Assembly: GCA_009885105.1 (NCBI GenBank)
Contig: VFLI01000066.1
Coordinates: 47,837 to 111,836, forward strand
Length of the DNA stretch: 64,000 bases
Reading direction: 5' to 3'
Source of the DNA: Spirochaetia bacterium
GTDB lineage: Bacteria; Spirochaetota; Leptospiria; Leptospirales; Leptonemataceae
Below the pieces are notes generated by a model. It was given only the letters and a program-made list of their open reading frames with translations, did not search any database and was not told the DNA's origin. The stretch's first letter is position 1, and every line of letters starts with the position of its first letter. A program made the position numbers and the translations under genes. This document shows positions 43,599 to 53,023 of this stretch, one piece after another.

Positions 43599-45935
43599 AT
43601 GCGCGCGACCAGCCGCATATTTCTGTGCTTTCTGCTTGCCGTATCCTGCCAGAGCAGCGGTCCGGGTCCTGGATTGTCTCCCATTCTTCCCGATCGATCG
43701 GAATCGGCCGCCGTCGTTTTTGTCGCCAGGCCGAAAGTTTCTGGCGGCGCAGACATATCATCCGGTGCGCGCGCCCTCATGGAATCCTTTCTTACGGCTG
43801 GTGGACTGGCTGTTATACCATCGTCTGATATTATCCGGCTGAATACTCTGCTGGGATCTGACGAGAACGATCCGGCGGCGCTTTGTGAATATTCCGGAGC
43901 CGACGCCTGCATTGTTCCGGAGATCACAATTCAGGCCGATCAGGCGACAGTATCACTGCGCTGGCTGTCGCGAGACGAAAATGAACTTGTTGTGCAGACA
44001 CCGGGGCCCTCACGGGATGTCAGCCAGCTATTATACAGAACCTTTGTGTTGATGATGGAAGAAGCCCGGAACCAGAAGCTCATCAGAGAGGGTTTCTGGT
44101 CGGCGCAGAATCAGAACGACGCTTCGCGCATGGTGAAGCCGCAAATGGATTCGCTGAAGGCATTTTCCAGAGGACTGGACCTGGAAAAGGAAAATTCTTC
44201 GCTTGCGACAATTGAATACAGAAAAGCCCTGGCCATCGATCCGGATTTTTTGCTTCCGTATGCCCGGCTTTTTTACACATGCTACGAGTCAATGGCGTAT
44301 CCCGCCTATGCGGAAGGGGATATCACCAACCAGACGCGTGTAAGGCTGGACGCCGACACTGTCGTGCCGCTCGGACTTGCATTTCGCGATCTGGGCGTCA
44401 ATGCACTGCGGAAAGGCTGGACCACAGCTGCGGAGGCTTATTTCAGAAGAACAATGACCCTGCTCAGCACAGGCAGAAGAGAGGCAAATATTGCCGGAGT
44501 GCTCGCGCTGTACGGACTGGCGGACCTGTCCTTAAAAGGCAGAAACAATATGGGTTCACTCTACTTTTCTCATGCGGCGCAGATGCTGCTGGAAACGATG
44601 GGCGGCCTGCGGACCTTCCTTTCGCTGGAAGGCGAAATACGTCTGGGTTCCGCGTACATCATCGACGCAAAAAATATTCTGGCGCTGTATTCCTACAACC
44701 GGGCGCTGGACCATATTTCCCGACCGGGTCTGGAAAGTTATACCCAGGCGGCTCTTGTTCGCGCCGATCTGGGCAGCGCGAAATTGCGATCGGGGGACCG
44801 GGACGGCGCGATCGAAGATTACGAATCAGCTATGGAAATTCTTTCCAATCTTGAAATGACAAATTCGCATCTTTATCTTTCGGTTCTGCTGCACTACGGA
44901 ATCGTTCAGCGGCTCTCCGGAAATTTAAAAGATGCGGAAACATCCTTCAATCACGTTCTCACCTCCGCAAAAATTCTGGGACTGGACCAGACTTCTCTTT
45001 ACGGAGAGGCGGCTCAATCCGCAGGGCTGATGGCTTCATTCCGCGGCGATGAAGCGAGAGGCCGGTATCTGACGTCGGTCGGTCAGGAAATATTGAACCG
45101 GAACGGCGGCCTGCGTGATTCCCCGGATTTCTTCTCTCTGGAAAATCTGCCTGTCAAAAACGAACTGGAAATGCTTCTGGATGAAGGACGACTTCTTTCC
45201 AGCTACTGCGAATCATTCAACTTTGCGCTGCACAGCCGGCAGATTCAGGCGAGAACCTACGAGGGACGCCTGGACGATACGAATGTTCTCTTAAAAGATC
45301 TCCTGGATGAAAAAAAGACCGACGATGAAGCCCTGACACGTCTGCGGACGCAGTTTATCCTCAGGGCGGATGTTTCCGGCGCGGGAATTGTGTTCGTAGA
45401 TATCGGACCGGCGATCGCAAATCTTGCATCGCCCGCCGTAACCACAGTTTCCATCGCAAGAGATTTTCCGGCCATGGAAGTAATAGCCATGGATCTCCCG
45501 GAACAGGTGGCCATTTTCAGGCAGACCGTCGCGCCGGTTCTGCGAAACCGCCTGCTTTCCTTTCCGAATTTCAACGTGGTGTCCGGAAACGGTGTGCATC
45601 CATTTTCTGAAACGATCACAGATCAGGCACGATGGATTAAATCGGAGAAAACACCGTCTGCCCTGAACGGCAGACCGATCATTTTTCGAGCCGCCAATTC
45701 AATTGATATTTATGAAACCTGGGATTCCAACCGCGCCGCGCTGGCCCGGCTGGCAGGCGATTTTCCGGAATCGCCGATTCTGTATCTTTTCAATCGCAGC
45801 ATTTTATTCAAACCGGCCCGCTCGCATCGATTCCGCATTATCGGCATTATTTCGCCGGCCGGATTCGATCACATGTACGAAACATTTGACAGACACGGTG
45901 AAAAAGCATACATGCTTTCCAGTTCCGTGTATTGA
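43599..45935 (+). CDS. Large TPR-repeat lipoprotein
   Basis: This 778-residue predicted lipoprotein has lipobox LLAVSC about 17 residues from this start. I prefer ATG 43599 to 43545 because it gives a normal signal peptide. Residues ~30-140 form a domain like the one that precedes TPRs in adenylate-cyclase-linked or FlgO-type proteins (a GARALMESFLTAGGLAVIPSS core, then YSGADACIVPEITI). TPR-like helices follow from ~150 to ~490, and the final ~250 residues have a beta/alpha character I cannot name. It may collect partners at the outer membrane. It ends 32 bp from a converging gene. Confidence 0.75.
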   Translation: MRATSRIFLCFLLAVSCQSSGPGPGLSPILPDRSESAAVVFVARPKVSGGADISSGARALMESFLTAGGLAVIPSSDIIRLNTLLGSDENDPAALCEYSGADACIVPEITIQADQATVSLRWLSRDENELVVQTPGPSRDVSQLLYRTFVLMMEEARNQKLIREGFWSAQNQNDASRMVKPQMDSLKAFSRGLDLEKENSSLATIEYRKALAIDPDFLLPYARLFYTCYESMAYPAYAEGDITNQTRVRLDADTVVPLGLAFRDLGVNALRKGWTTAAEAYFRRTMTLLSTGRREANIAGVLALYGLADLSLKGRNNMGSLYFSHAAQMLLETMGGLRTFLSLEGEIRLGSAYIIDAKNILALYSYNRALDHISRPGLESYTQAALVRADLGSAKLRSGDRDGAIEDYESAMEILSNLEMTNSHLYLSVLLHYGIVQRLSGNLKDAETSFNHVLTSAKILGLDQTSLYGEAAQSAGLMASFRGDEARGRYLTSVGQEILNRNGGLRDSPDFFSLENLPVKNELEMLLDEGRLLSSYCESFNFALHSRQIQARTYEGRLDDTNVLLKDLLDEKKTDDEALTRLRTQFILRADVSGAGIVFVDIGPAIANLASPAVTTVSIARDFPAMEVIAMDLPEQVAIFRQTVAPVLRNRLLSFPNFNVVSGNGVHPFSETITDQARWIKSEKTPSALNGRPIIFRAANSIDIYETWDSNRAALARLAGDFPESPILYLFNRSILFKPARSHRFRIIGIISPAGFDHMYETFDRHGEKAYMLSSSVY

Positions 45936-45967
45936 ATTTCATCCGCTAATCGCCATTCCCCGCTGTT

Positions 45968-47023
45968 TCATCGGTCAATCGGCAGATCCACATGAGCGCC
46001 CGGATTCCAGTATTCCGCTCTTTTGTTCATCTGCAACATTGAGTGACGAAGAAAAGCCAGCGGCTCGCCGAGTTTTTCATCGGTTAGACGGAATGTGCCC
46101 CAGTGCACGGGAAGAACCAGCTCGCTGCGCAGAATGCTGGCGGCGAGCGCCGCCTCCTCCGGATTAATATGTTGACTGCGCATGAACCAGCGCGGCGCGT
46201 ACGCTCCTACGGGCAGAAGAGCGACGTCAATTTTCCCCGGGAACCGGCGTGCGATTTCTTCAAAATGACCCGAAAATCCAGTATCACCGGCAAAATACAG
46301 CCGCCTGCCGGAAATGTTCAGCATGTAGCTTCCCCAATGGTACTGCAGCATGTCCAGGATTCCGCGGTTGGACCAGTGGTGAGCAGGAAGAAAATTTATT
46401 TCAATATCATGCATTACAGCCGATTCAAACCATTTCATGGTGCGGGCATAATTCAGACCTGCGTCTGACGCCCACAGACCCATCCCATCCGGGAGAATGA
46501 TAACAATTTCTGGATTTTTGCTCTGTAAGAAGAGAAGCGTATCCTTATCGCAGTGATCGTAATGCGCATGACTGACGATAACGATGTCCACCTTCGGCAA
46601 ATCTTCAAGAGAAAAAGGCAGCGCCGTCAGCCGCGAAACCAGCGGAAGATCGCCGAAAATTGGATCCGTCAGAATTGAGACAGTACTCCCGTTTCTCGAA
46701 GCTGAAATCCAGGAAGTCGCATGACCGATGAAGGTAATCCGTATATTTCCATCTGGAGCTGTCAGATCTGAACCCGCTATATGAATAACAGAAGGCGGTG
46801 TATCGATCTCATCCTCAAACACATCCGCATCATGAGGTCCCAGAATTTTCCAGGCCAGAACATCCAGAACGGATCTTTCCGGTGTTTCGGCGGAGAGATC
46901 CAGATTTGTGTATTTCCCGTTTTTATAAAAAAGGGAATTAATACGAGCGGGATCGAGACTCGAGCAGAAAGAGGCCAGGAGCCCCAGTAGAACCGAAATG
47001 AAGGTAAATACTTTTTTCATCAA
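45968..47023 (-). CDS. Metallo-beta-lactamase-fold lipoprotein (NAPE-PLD/UlaG-like)
   Basis: This is a 351-residue exported hydrolase. The signal peptide ends LASFC, a likely lipobox. The metal-binding motif is SHAHYDHCD, followed by PAHHWSNRG, FAGDTGFSGH and a late LVLPVHWGTF, all as in the NAPE-phospholipase D-like branch. Those relatives act on phospholipids or phosphodiesters, so it may remodel lipids in the periplasm; the substrate is not readable. It converges on the TPR lipoprotein gene and diverges from the CsgG-like gene. Confidence 0.9.
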   Translation of the reverse strand: MMKKVFTFISVLLGLLASFCSSLDPARINSLFYKNGKYTNLDLSAETPERSVLDVLAWKILGPHDADVFEDEIDTPPSVIHIAGSDLTAPDGNIRITFIGHATSWISASRNGSTVSILTDPIFGDLPLVSRLTALPFSLEDLPKVDIVIVSHAHYDHCDKDTLLFLQSKNPEIVIILPDGMGLWASDAGLNYARTMKWFESAVMHDIEINFLPAHHWSNRGILDMLQYHWGSYMLNISGRRLYFAGDTGFSGHFEEIARRFPGKIDVALLPVGAYAPRWFMRSQHINPEEAALAASILRSELVLPVHWGTFRLTDEKLGEPLAFLRHSMLQMNKRAEYWNPGAHVDLPIDR

Positions 47024-47118
47024 ACAGACGTTGGCAGGAAAATTTTATTGACTGCGGCGTGGAAGCAAATAATAATCTCTTGAGGAAAGCCGCCCGCAAT
47101 CGGACTGCTGAAAGACCC

Positions 47119-47634
47119 ATGACAGGATTGATAAAATACACATGTTTCGCTGCAACGGTTATTTTGATTCTGACCTCCTGCCGCAGCCGGGAGAACCGGT
47201 TTGAGAGACAGGCAGAGACTGCCAGAGAAATTGCGGAATATTTTGCGGAGAAAGCGGGGGACAAGAATCTGACTGTCGCTGTCATGCCGTTTTATTTCAG
47301 CACTGATGTGCCGGAGACGGAGAGAGGAAAGGCAAAGGCAGAAGAACTGGCCGCAGCACTGTTGAATACCGGGAAATTCAGAGTTATCGAACAGAGCCGG
47401 ATCGCACAGATTTTGCAGCAGCAGGGGAAACAGGCAAGCGGTCTTTACGAAACTTCCGACTCGCAGGCAATCGGACAGCTGGCCGGCGCTCAGGCCATTG
47501 TAATCACCAGAATTGAGAGAAGCCCTCAGGGAATCAGCATCGTCACGAGGCTGGTAGAAGTCAGCACCGGAATCATGCTTTCAGCAAAAACTCTGACAAT
47601 GGAAACACAGGGCCGGCCCAGACCAGGTCGTTGA
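47119..47634 (+). CDS. CsgG/FlgO-like lipoprotein
   Basis: This 171-residue lipoprotein has lipobox LILTSC. The mature part has a helix of repeated Ala/Glu (AETAREIAEYFAEKAG), then NLTVAVMPFYFS, a helix with GKAKAEELAAALLNTGKFRVIEQSR and IGQLAGAQAIVITRI, the core of the CsgG/FlgO/TolB-N-like fold that senses or builds outer-membrane structures. It lacks the rest of a pore-forming CsgG. I use ATG 47119; the upstream GTG 47059 would place the signal peptide too far in. Role unknown. Confidence 0.78.
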   Translation: MTGLIKYTCFAATVILILTSCRSRENRFERQAETAREIAEYFAEKAGDKNLTVAVMPFYFSTDVPETERGKAKAEELAAALLNTGKFRVIEQSRIAQILQQQGKQASGLYETSDSQAIGQLAGAQAIVITRIERSPQGISIVTRLVEVSTGIMLSAKTLTMETQGRPRPGR

Positions 47635-47741
47635 CAGATCTGAGTTTCTGACAGACATCTCGGACACTTCGGAACGCTTGAGAAAAGACTCCTGTGCCGA
47701 TCATGGCCCGATCTGCACAGGGCAGAGTTCCAGGACAGAAT

Positions 47742-48026
47742 ATGAGAACAGAATTTGAGAAAGACAGAATCATTTTCCATTTTAGAGCTCCTGCCACGAT
47801 CCAGATCACAGACGATGCCCTGACGATTCCGGAACCCATGAGCCAGAAAGAGGTGGTCTTTGATTTCCAGGATGTGCGCATTATCAGTTCCATGGTAATT
47901 GCTGGAATCCTAATGTTCCTACAGAAGCATCCGGATAGAAAGGTCCAATTCCTGAATGTAGGCTCCGAACTCCACAGCCTGATTCTGAGGATTGGGATGC
48001 AGCATTGGGAAGACTATATGATATAA
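47742..48026 (+). CDS. STAS-domain-like protein (second copy)
   Basis: A 94-residue protein with the STAS layout: RIIFHFRAPA, EVVFDFQDVRIISSMVIAGIL, then VQFLNVGSELHSLILRIGM. The DxSGxG loop of classical antagonists is replaced by ISSMVIAG, which keeps serines but not the glycine, so phosphorylation control may differ. ATG 47742 with AGGA 6 bases before is preferred to ATG 47694. It lies between the CsgG-like and Fur-family genes, and its product is a candidate substrate for the phosphatase at 48726. Confidence 0.72.
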   Translation: MRTEFEKDRIIFHFRAPATIQITDDALTIPEPMSQKEVVFDFQDVRIISSMVIAGILMFLQKHPDRKVQFLNVGSELHSLILRIGMQHWEDYMI

Positions 48027-48098
48027 GGCATTCTTTTTCCTTAAAGAAAAAGGTTGTCGGAAAAAGCCTGTTTCCCTATATTCACAGTGGAGATACCT

Positions 48099-48548
48099 AT
48101 GGTAAATGGCAGCGCAATTCAGAAGAACGACGCCCTGTACGGACAGTGCAAAAGAGACATTGCGGAAACTTTGAGGGTGAGCGGGATCAATCCGACATCC
48201 CAGAGAATAGAAATAGGACATTTGCTGTTCCGGCGACCCCAGCATCTCTCGGCGGAAGAAATCTTTCACAGAATCAATCAAGAATATGAGCAGGTAAGCC
48301 AGGCCACAGTCTACAACACGCTGCGGCTGTTCGTTGAAAAAGGCGTTGTAAGAGAATTGATATTCTCACCTGACCGAATTTACTATGACTCCAATACCAC
48401 TCCCCACCATCATTTTATAGATGTGGACACCAGTATCGTTTACGACATTCCCATCGATTCCCTGGAAACACCCAGGATGGAAGGTCTGGATGCTGAAATT
48501 CTGGATGTGACCCTGATGATACGCGGTCGTCTCAAAAGACCCAATTGA
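48099..48548 (+). CDS. Fur-family regulator lacking the CxxC zinc site (PerR-like)
   Basis: This 149-residue metalloregulator has a winged-helix domain (SGINPTSQRIEIGHLLF, then LSAEEIFHRINQ and the recognition helix VSQATVYNTLRLFVE) and a dimerisation domain with the histidine cluster PHHHFIDVD. The cysteine pairs that hold structural zinc in classical Fur/PerR are absent, as reported for the Leptospira PerR. It may sense peroxide or a metal. GGAG lies 6 bases before ATG 48099, so I discard the longer TTG start at 48054. No peroxidase gene is adjacent. Confidence 0.87.
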   Translation: MVNGSAIQKNDALYGQCKRDIAETLRVSGINPTSQRIEIGHLLFRRPQHLSAEEIFHRINQEYEQVSQATVYNTLRLFVEKGVVRELIFSPDRIYYDSNTTPHHHFIDVDTSIVYDIPIDSLETPRMEGLDAEILDVTLMIRGRLKRPN

Positions 48549-48566
48549 TCGATTTTCAACTGAATA

Positions 48567-48593
48567 AACCGGATGCTTGAAACAGGTCCGGTT
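48567..48593. repeat. Small inverted repeat after the Fur-family gene
   Basis: AACCGGA (48567-48573) and TCCGGTT (48587-48593) are exact inverted copies with a 13-base loop, about 20 bases past the stop. A nine-base T-run begins only about 25 bases further on, so it may be a weak terminator. Confidence 0.35.
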
Positions 48594-48725
48594 CGGCAGA
48601 AAAACGCGCCAATTATTTTTTTTTACTTTCTATTTCCGGCCCTGATTGGAGAATTCCATTAAGAGCCCGTACGGCAGCTGTTTTTAAGTTTGTGACCGGC
48701 TCTATTTACCTGAGGATGGGCCGAT

Positions 48726-51700
48726 TTGTTTCTCCAGAGCATATTTTTCAACTTCTTTTCACTGGGATCGCTGATTGCCGCTTTGATGATGTCGCTCTGC
48801 GGCTTCTTTCTTTTGTCCATAAAGAATAAATCAAGCGCTTCTTTCCATCTGGGCATAGCTTTTCTGCTGCTCGGGATATTTGCCTGGGGCTATTTCTGGA
48901 CATCCAGCATTTATCATGAATCCTCCGCATTCCATCGCTGGTTAACCGTGGGCATGGTATTTCCCTGTTCGCTGCATGTGACACAGTTCTTCTTTCATTT
49001 TCCCAGACTCATACATCCGCGTCTGGCCAAAATTGTTTTCATAATTCAATACGGTTTGAGCGCCCTGCTTATCGGCTATTTTTTTTATCAGACAGCTTTC
49101 GCGCCTAAGATCTATCACTTCGCCGGTCATTACTGGGACTTTGACCGCGAAGAGGCAAGCGCTGTCATCGCCTTCGCCGTAATGCTCTACATTCTTGTTT
49201 TTGTAGTTTTTGGAATCTGGCGGGCCGTCATCACTCCAGGACCGGACCGATGGGCCATTCTGGCCATGCTGTTTTCCTTGATGATAATAACGGTCGTTCC
49301 GAGCATTCTGAACACTCTGAGCCGTGAGGGCGCTCTCGACCGAGGAATATATACGACTGTATGGGATCTTCTGGCTGTGCTCGGAACATTCGGCATGCTG
49401 GTTGTTTTTATCAACAACACAAAAGACCGCACATCGTTTATGGACAAAATAACCGGCATCAGCCTGGTCGTCGTGCTTCTGATAATGGAATTCCTGAGTT
49501 TTTTTCTGATACGGGAGAGAGACAATTCGTACGACGCCGCCCACAGCGAGCTCTCCTCTAGAATTCTGCTTGATAACTCCGTGCCTGCAGACCTTGAGTA
49601 TTCCGTACGGTATTCGATTCCTGAGAACCGGTTTGAATCGCGCAGCGGCGCCAATATCGCGCTCAACTTTGAGGAATTTCGCACGGAGCTCCTGAATACC
49701 GCAGTCCTTGATGAAATACAGAATCTGCCGGATGAAAATTTCGATACTACATTGAAGGAATGCCTATCTCGCAGTCCTGTAACTTTCGGCGGTTACGGCA
49801 GAGCCCTGGAAGAAATCGCCTCCCGGATTCCGGCAGGACAGATTCAACGCGGAAAAACAGCGGCAGAAAAGTTGAACGACCTGAAAAATACAGTCCTGTA
49901 CAGATTTAATAAAATCAAAAAACTGCCGGATGAAAATTTTCGACGGAATCTGAAAGAGTTTCTACCGAAATCCGGGGATGCTTTTCGCCCGTTCCGTCAG
50001 GCCATAGAGAACCATCTCCAGATCAGCCTGTCGGAAGGCGCCTCGCTAAAAGCGGAAACACTCGAATTTCTCCGTCCTGTCCAGCCGTCCGGCACCCGGC
50101 ACTACCGCCGTGATGCAAAGAAAGCCTACGTGTCGTTCATGAAATCCGATCTCAAAAACAATGTCGTGCACGAATTGGGATATTCCTACACAGCCTACAG
50201 GGATTACGTCCACCCCGCCGGCCTGACGCTGATTCTCATGCTCGCCGCGGTGCTCGTAATAATACTTGTGGGATTTCGATTTTTCTTTTCCGGCGCCCTC
50301 GTAAATCCGCTGGATGCGCTGCTGGACGGCGTGCGGCATGTCAACGAAGGAGACCTCTCCGTTGTTGTGGGGGTAAAGGTCGAGGATGAAATTGGATTTC
50401 TCTCCAGGTCCTTCAATGGGATGGTCGCCTCCATAAGCGACGCTAAGAAAAAACTACAGGATTATGCGGACCATCTTGAAGAAAAAGTCAAAGACAGAAC
50501 CAGGGAACTGCAGAATTCTCTGGATGAAATCCGAATCCTCAAACAGCAGCAGGATGGAGATTATTTCCTCACTTCCCTGCTGATAAAGCCTTTCGCCGCG
50601 GACAAGTCGGAGCCGGGTCCTGTGAGCGTGGAATTTCTTGTAAAACAAAAGAAGCAGTTCGAATTCCGCAAATGGAGAGAGGAGATCGGCGGCGACCTTT
50701 GCATGGCGCATTCCGTTGTTCTGAAAGGGAAAAATCACACTGTTTTTATCAATGCGGATGCCATGGGTAAGTCCATGCAGGGCGCCGGCGGGGCTCTGGT
50801 TCTTGGTTCTGTTTTCGACGCCATGGTGGAGCGCACAAAACTTACGCCCGCTCTGCAGAATCAGTATCCGGAACGCTGGCTGAAGTATGCGTTCATTGAA
50901 CTTCAGAAAGTTTTTGAGAGCTTCAACGGCTCCATGCTTGTTTCGCTGGTGATGGGTCTTGTAGACGATGAATCCGGACTCCTGTACTTCCTGAATGCGG
51001 AGCATCCCTGGACAGTGCTGTACCGCGGGGGGAAGGCCTCTTTTATTGAGAGTGAACTTCTGTTCAGAAAACTCGGAACGCAGGGAATGGACGGGACTAT
51101 CTATATACGCACTCTGCAGCTGCAGAGAGACGACATCATCATCGCCGGATCGGACGGACGTGACGACATTCTTGTCGGTATTGACGACAGCGGAGAGCGT
51201 ATCATCAACGAGGATGAGCAGCTGTTTCTTCGGATTGTTGAGAAAGGGCACGGCGATCTTCAGCAAATATATTCGGGAATACTGACACACGGCGATCTGA
51301 CAGATGATCTTTCCATGGTCCGGATCGCCTACAGAGAAGATCAGAGCGCCGTCATTCCCTCGGAAAGCGCGGATACGTTCAAAGAATATCTGAAACAGGC
51401 GCAGGCTCTGTTTCGTTCCCGCGACTGGATAACCGCTCTCGAGGTATTGAAAAAAGCGCATGCTCTGAATGACACGCATCCGGTGGTTCTCAAAGGCCTT
51501 GCGCGCACATATTTTCACTTAAAAAAATTCGAGCTTGCCGCGGCTTTTGCGGAGGATTTTGTTTTCATCAATCCGGGCGAGCTGGAATTCGTCTACATGG
51601 CGTCCTACTGCTACAAGCTCGCAGGCGAACTTGAGAAGGCTCTCGACCTCGGCGAAAGAGTGCGTCTGAGAGATCCCGGCCTGGTAAAAAATTTGATCAA

Positions 51701-51842
51701 TCTCTCGGAAATTTATTTTAAGACAGGCAACAAGGAAAGAGCGCGAATGCTGGCCGGTCACGCCCTTCAACTGGAGCCGAACAATGAACGCGCGGTAAAA
51801 ATGATTGAACAACACCGTCTGTCACTAATGGAGAATCTATAA
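48726..51842 (+). CDS. Large membrane SpoIIE-type phosphatase with HAMP and C-terminal TPRs
   Basis: This 1038-residue protein starts with about seven to eight transmembrane helices (to ~residue 260), then a periplasmic loop (about 265-490) containing an internal duplication (LPDENF at 334 and 400). A further helix at ~497-520 leads to a HAMP domain, a coiled coil and a PP2C/SpoIIE domain (about 640-880) with GGDLCMAH, NADAMGKSMQGAGG and DDLSMVRI intact. The last ~150 residues are TPRs (YFHLKKFELAAAFAE, AGELEKALDLGE). Start is TTG with GAGG 10 bases upstream. Its last base overlaps the next ATG, so the lipocalin-like protein is probably a partner. Confidence 0.9.
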   Translation: MFLQSIFFNFFSLGSLIAALMMSLCGFFLLSIKNKSSASFHLGIAFLLLGIFAWGYFWTSSIYHESSAFHRWLTVGMVFPCSLHVTQFFFHFPRLIHPRLAKIVFIIQYGLSALLIGYFFYQTAFAPKIYHFAGHYWDFDREEASAVIAFAVMLYILVFVVFGIWRAVITPGPDRWAILAMLFSLMIITVVPSILNTLSREGALDRGIYTTVWDLLAVLGTFGMLVVFINNTKDRTSFMDKITGISLVVVLLIMEFLSFFLIRERDNSYDAAHSELSSRILLDNSVPADLEYSVRYSIPENRFESRSGANIALNFEEFRTELLNTAVLDEIQNLPDENFDTTLKECLSRSPVTFGGYGRALEEIASRIPAGQIQRGKTAAEKLNDLKNTVLYRFNKIKKLPDENFRRNLKEFLPKSGDAFRPFRQAIENHLQISLSEGASLKAETLEFLRPVQPSGTRHYRRDAKKAYVSFMKSDLKNNVVHELGYSYTAYRDYVHPAGLTLILMLAAVLVIILVGFRFFFSGALVNPLDALLDGVRHVNEGDLSVVVGVKVEDEIGFLSRSFNGMVASISDAKKKLQDYADHLEEKVKDRTRELQNSLDEIRILKQQQDGDYFLTSLLIKPFAADKSEPGPVSVEFLVKQKKQFEFRKWREEIGGDLCMAHSVVLKGKNHTVFINADAMGKSMQGAGGALVLGSVFDAMVERTKLTPALQNQYPERWLKYAFIELQKVFESFNGSMLVSLVMGLVDDESGLLYFLNAEHPWTVLYRGGKASFIESELLFRKLGTQGMDGTIYIRTLQLQRDDIIIAGSDGRDDILVGIDDSGERIINEDEQLFLRIVEKGHGDLQQIYSGILTHGDLTDDLSMVRIAYREDQSAVIPSESADTFKEYLKQAQALFRSRDWITALEVLKKAHALNDTHPVVLKGLARTYFHLKKFELAAAFAEDFVFINPGELEFVYMASYCYKLAGELEKALDLGERVRLRDPGLVKNLINLSEIYFKTGNKERARMLAGHALQLEPNNERAVKMIEQHRLSLMENL

Positions 51843-52966
51843 TGAGCCATATCAATACAGATTCGCTGAGCTGGAATCTGCCTGTTTTTCCTTCTGCCGG
51901 AAAGATACAGGAGAGCTGGTTTTTCAAGGTCAATGATGACCGGACCGGACAGGCGGTCTGGATAAAATTCACCGCCATATGTCCGGGACCGGGCGAAGAA
52001 AGGCTCTACGAAGTCTGGGCCATGTATTTCCCGGCCTGGGGAAAAGGAAGATTCGAATCCGTGCTGGCGATAAAAAATGAATTTCCAGAGAGCGAAATCA
52101 AGATCGTTCAGAGTATGTCCTGGTGTGAGGTTCGATTCGGAAAGAACTTATTTCAGCAGAAAGAAAACGGCATGATCAAGAGTCAGGGCTCTATCTCAAA
52201 TGACCAGGGTGTTTCGGCATCATGGGAAATTGAGTTTCGCGGCAATTCAAAGCTGGAACACTTCCCGAAGCCGTTCATGTACACATCGGCATTTCCCAAA
52301 AGGAAACTTGTGTCTCCCTTTTTCGACGCGAAGGCGGACGGTTACTTTAAGATTGCCTACGGCGCGGGGTCCAAATCGGTTAAAAAGTCTACAGGTAAAA
52401 AAATTACCGCCAAAAAAACATCTAAAATCGTGTTTAAGAAAGCGCCGGCAATGGAAGGCCACAACTGGGGAACAGAACACTCACACAGATATGTCTGGTG
52501 CCACGGCAATAATTTCTTTGAAGAAAGAACCGGCGAACGAGCCGTTTTTGAAGGCTTTTCAGGGAAAATAAAAATAGGACCTCTGGTGACGCCTTACATG
52601 ACGGGACTGTATATGGAAATACCGGATACCGGAGAGGAAAATACCATCAATCTTCTGGCTCTGAAAAACTACTTCAACAGATCGGTCAGGGTAGATTTCA
52701 AAAAATTCTCCTGGACATGGAAGGCCAAAAAGGACGATATACTGGTAGAAGGGATTTTTTACGCGGATCGAACATGCACGGCCGGCCTGCGATATTCGGA
52801 TCCTGATGGAAAAATGAATTACTGTTACAACAGCAAAGTGGCGCACGGCGAAATACTCATCCGGAACGCGCAAAACGGCACAATTCTGCGGCGATATGTT
52901 TCCCGCGGAGGATGCGCTCTGGAATTTCTTACCGATGAACTTTATAAGGATCTTGTTTTAGTTTAG
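51842..52966 (+). CDS. Lipocalin-like protein (CrtC/tocopherol-cyclase-like fold)
   Basis: This 374-residue protein is beta-rich, without a signal peptide. GHNWGTEHSHRYVWCHGN near residue 200 resembles the N-H-N-W-G motif of carotenoid 1,2-hydratase, tocopherol-cyclase-like and Svf1-like proteins, which share a double lipocalin fold and often bind hydrophobic molecules. A Lys/Thr-rich insert (about 179-203) precedes it. Whether it is an enzyme or a binding protein is unclear. Its ATG overlaps the phosphatase stop by one base, and the next gene follows after a 57-bp gap, so all three may be one operon. Confidence 0.68.
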   Translation: MSHINTDSLSWNLPVFPSAGKIQESWFFKVNDDRTGQAVWIKFTAICPGPGEERLYEVWAMYFPAWGKGRFESVLAIKNEFPESEIKIVQSMSWCEVRFGKNLFQQKENGMIKSQGSISNDQGVSASWEIEFRGNSKLEHFPKPFMYTSAFPKRKLVSPFFDAKADGYFKIAYGAGSKSVKKSTGKKITAKKTSKIVFKKAPAMEGHNWGTEHSHRYVWCHGNNFFEERTGERAVFEGFSGKIKIGPLVTPYMTGLYMEIPDTGEENTINLLALKNYFNRSVRVDFKKFSWTWKAKKDDILVEGIFYADRTCTAGLRYSDPDGKMNYCYNSKVAHGEILIRNAQNGTILRRYVSRGGCALEFLTDELYKDLVLV

Positions 52967-53023
52967 TGTTTGTCTGGAGCCGCAATCGGCTGCCGGCACA
53001 ACCAATATAAAAGGAGAAGCAGA

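Noticed and set aside
50454..51518. Open frame of 354 codons on the minus strand inside the large phosphatase gene
   Set aside because: The plus strand encodes intact SpoIIE motifs and TPRs throughout. The antisense product has no recognisable feature.
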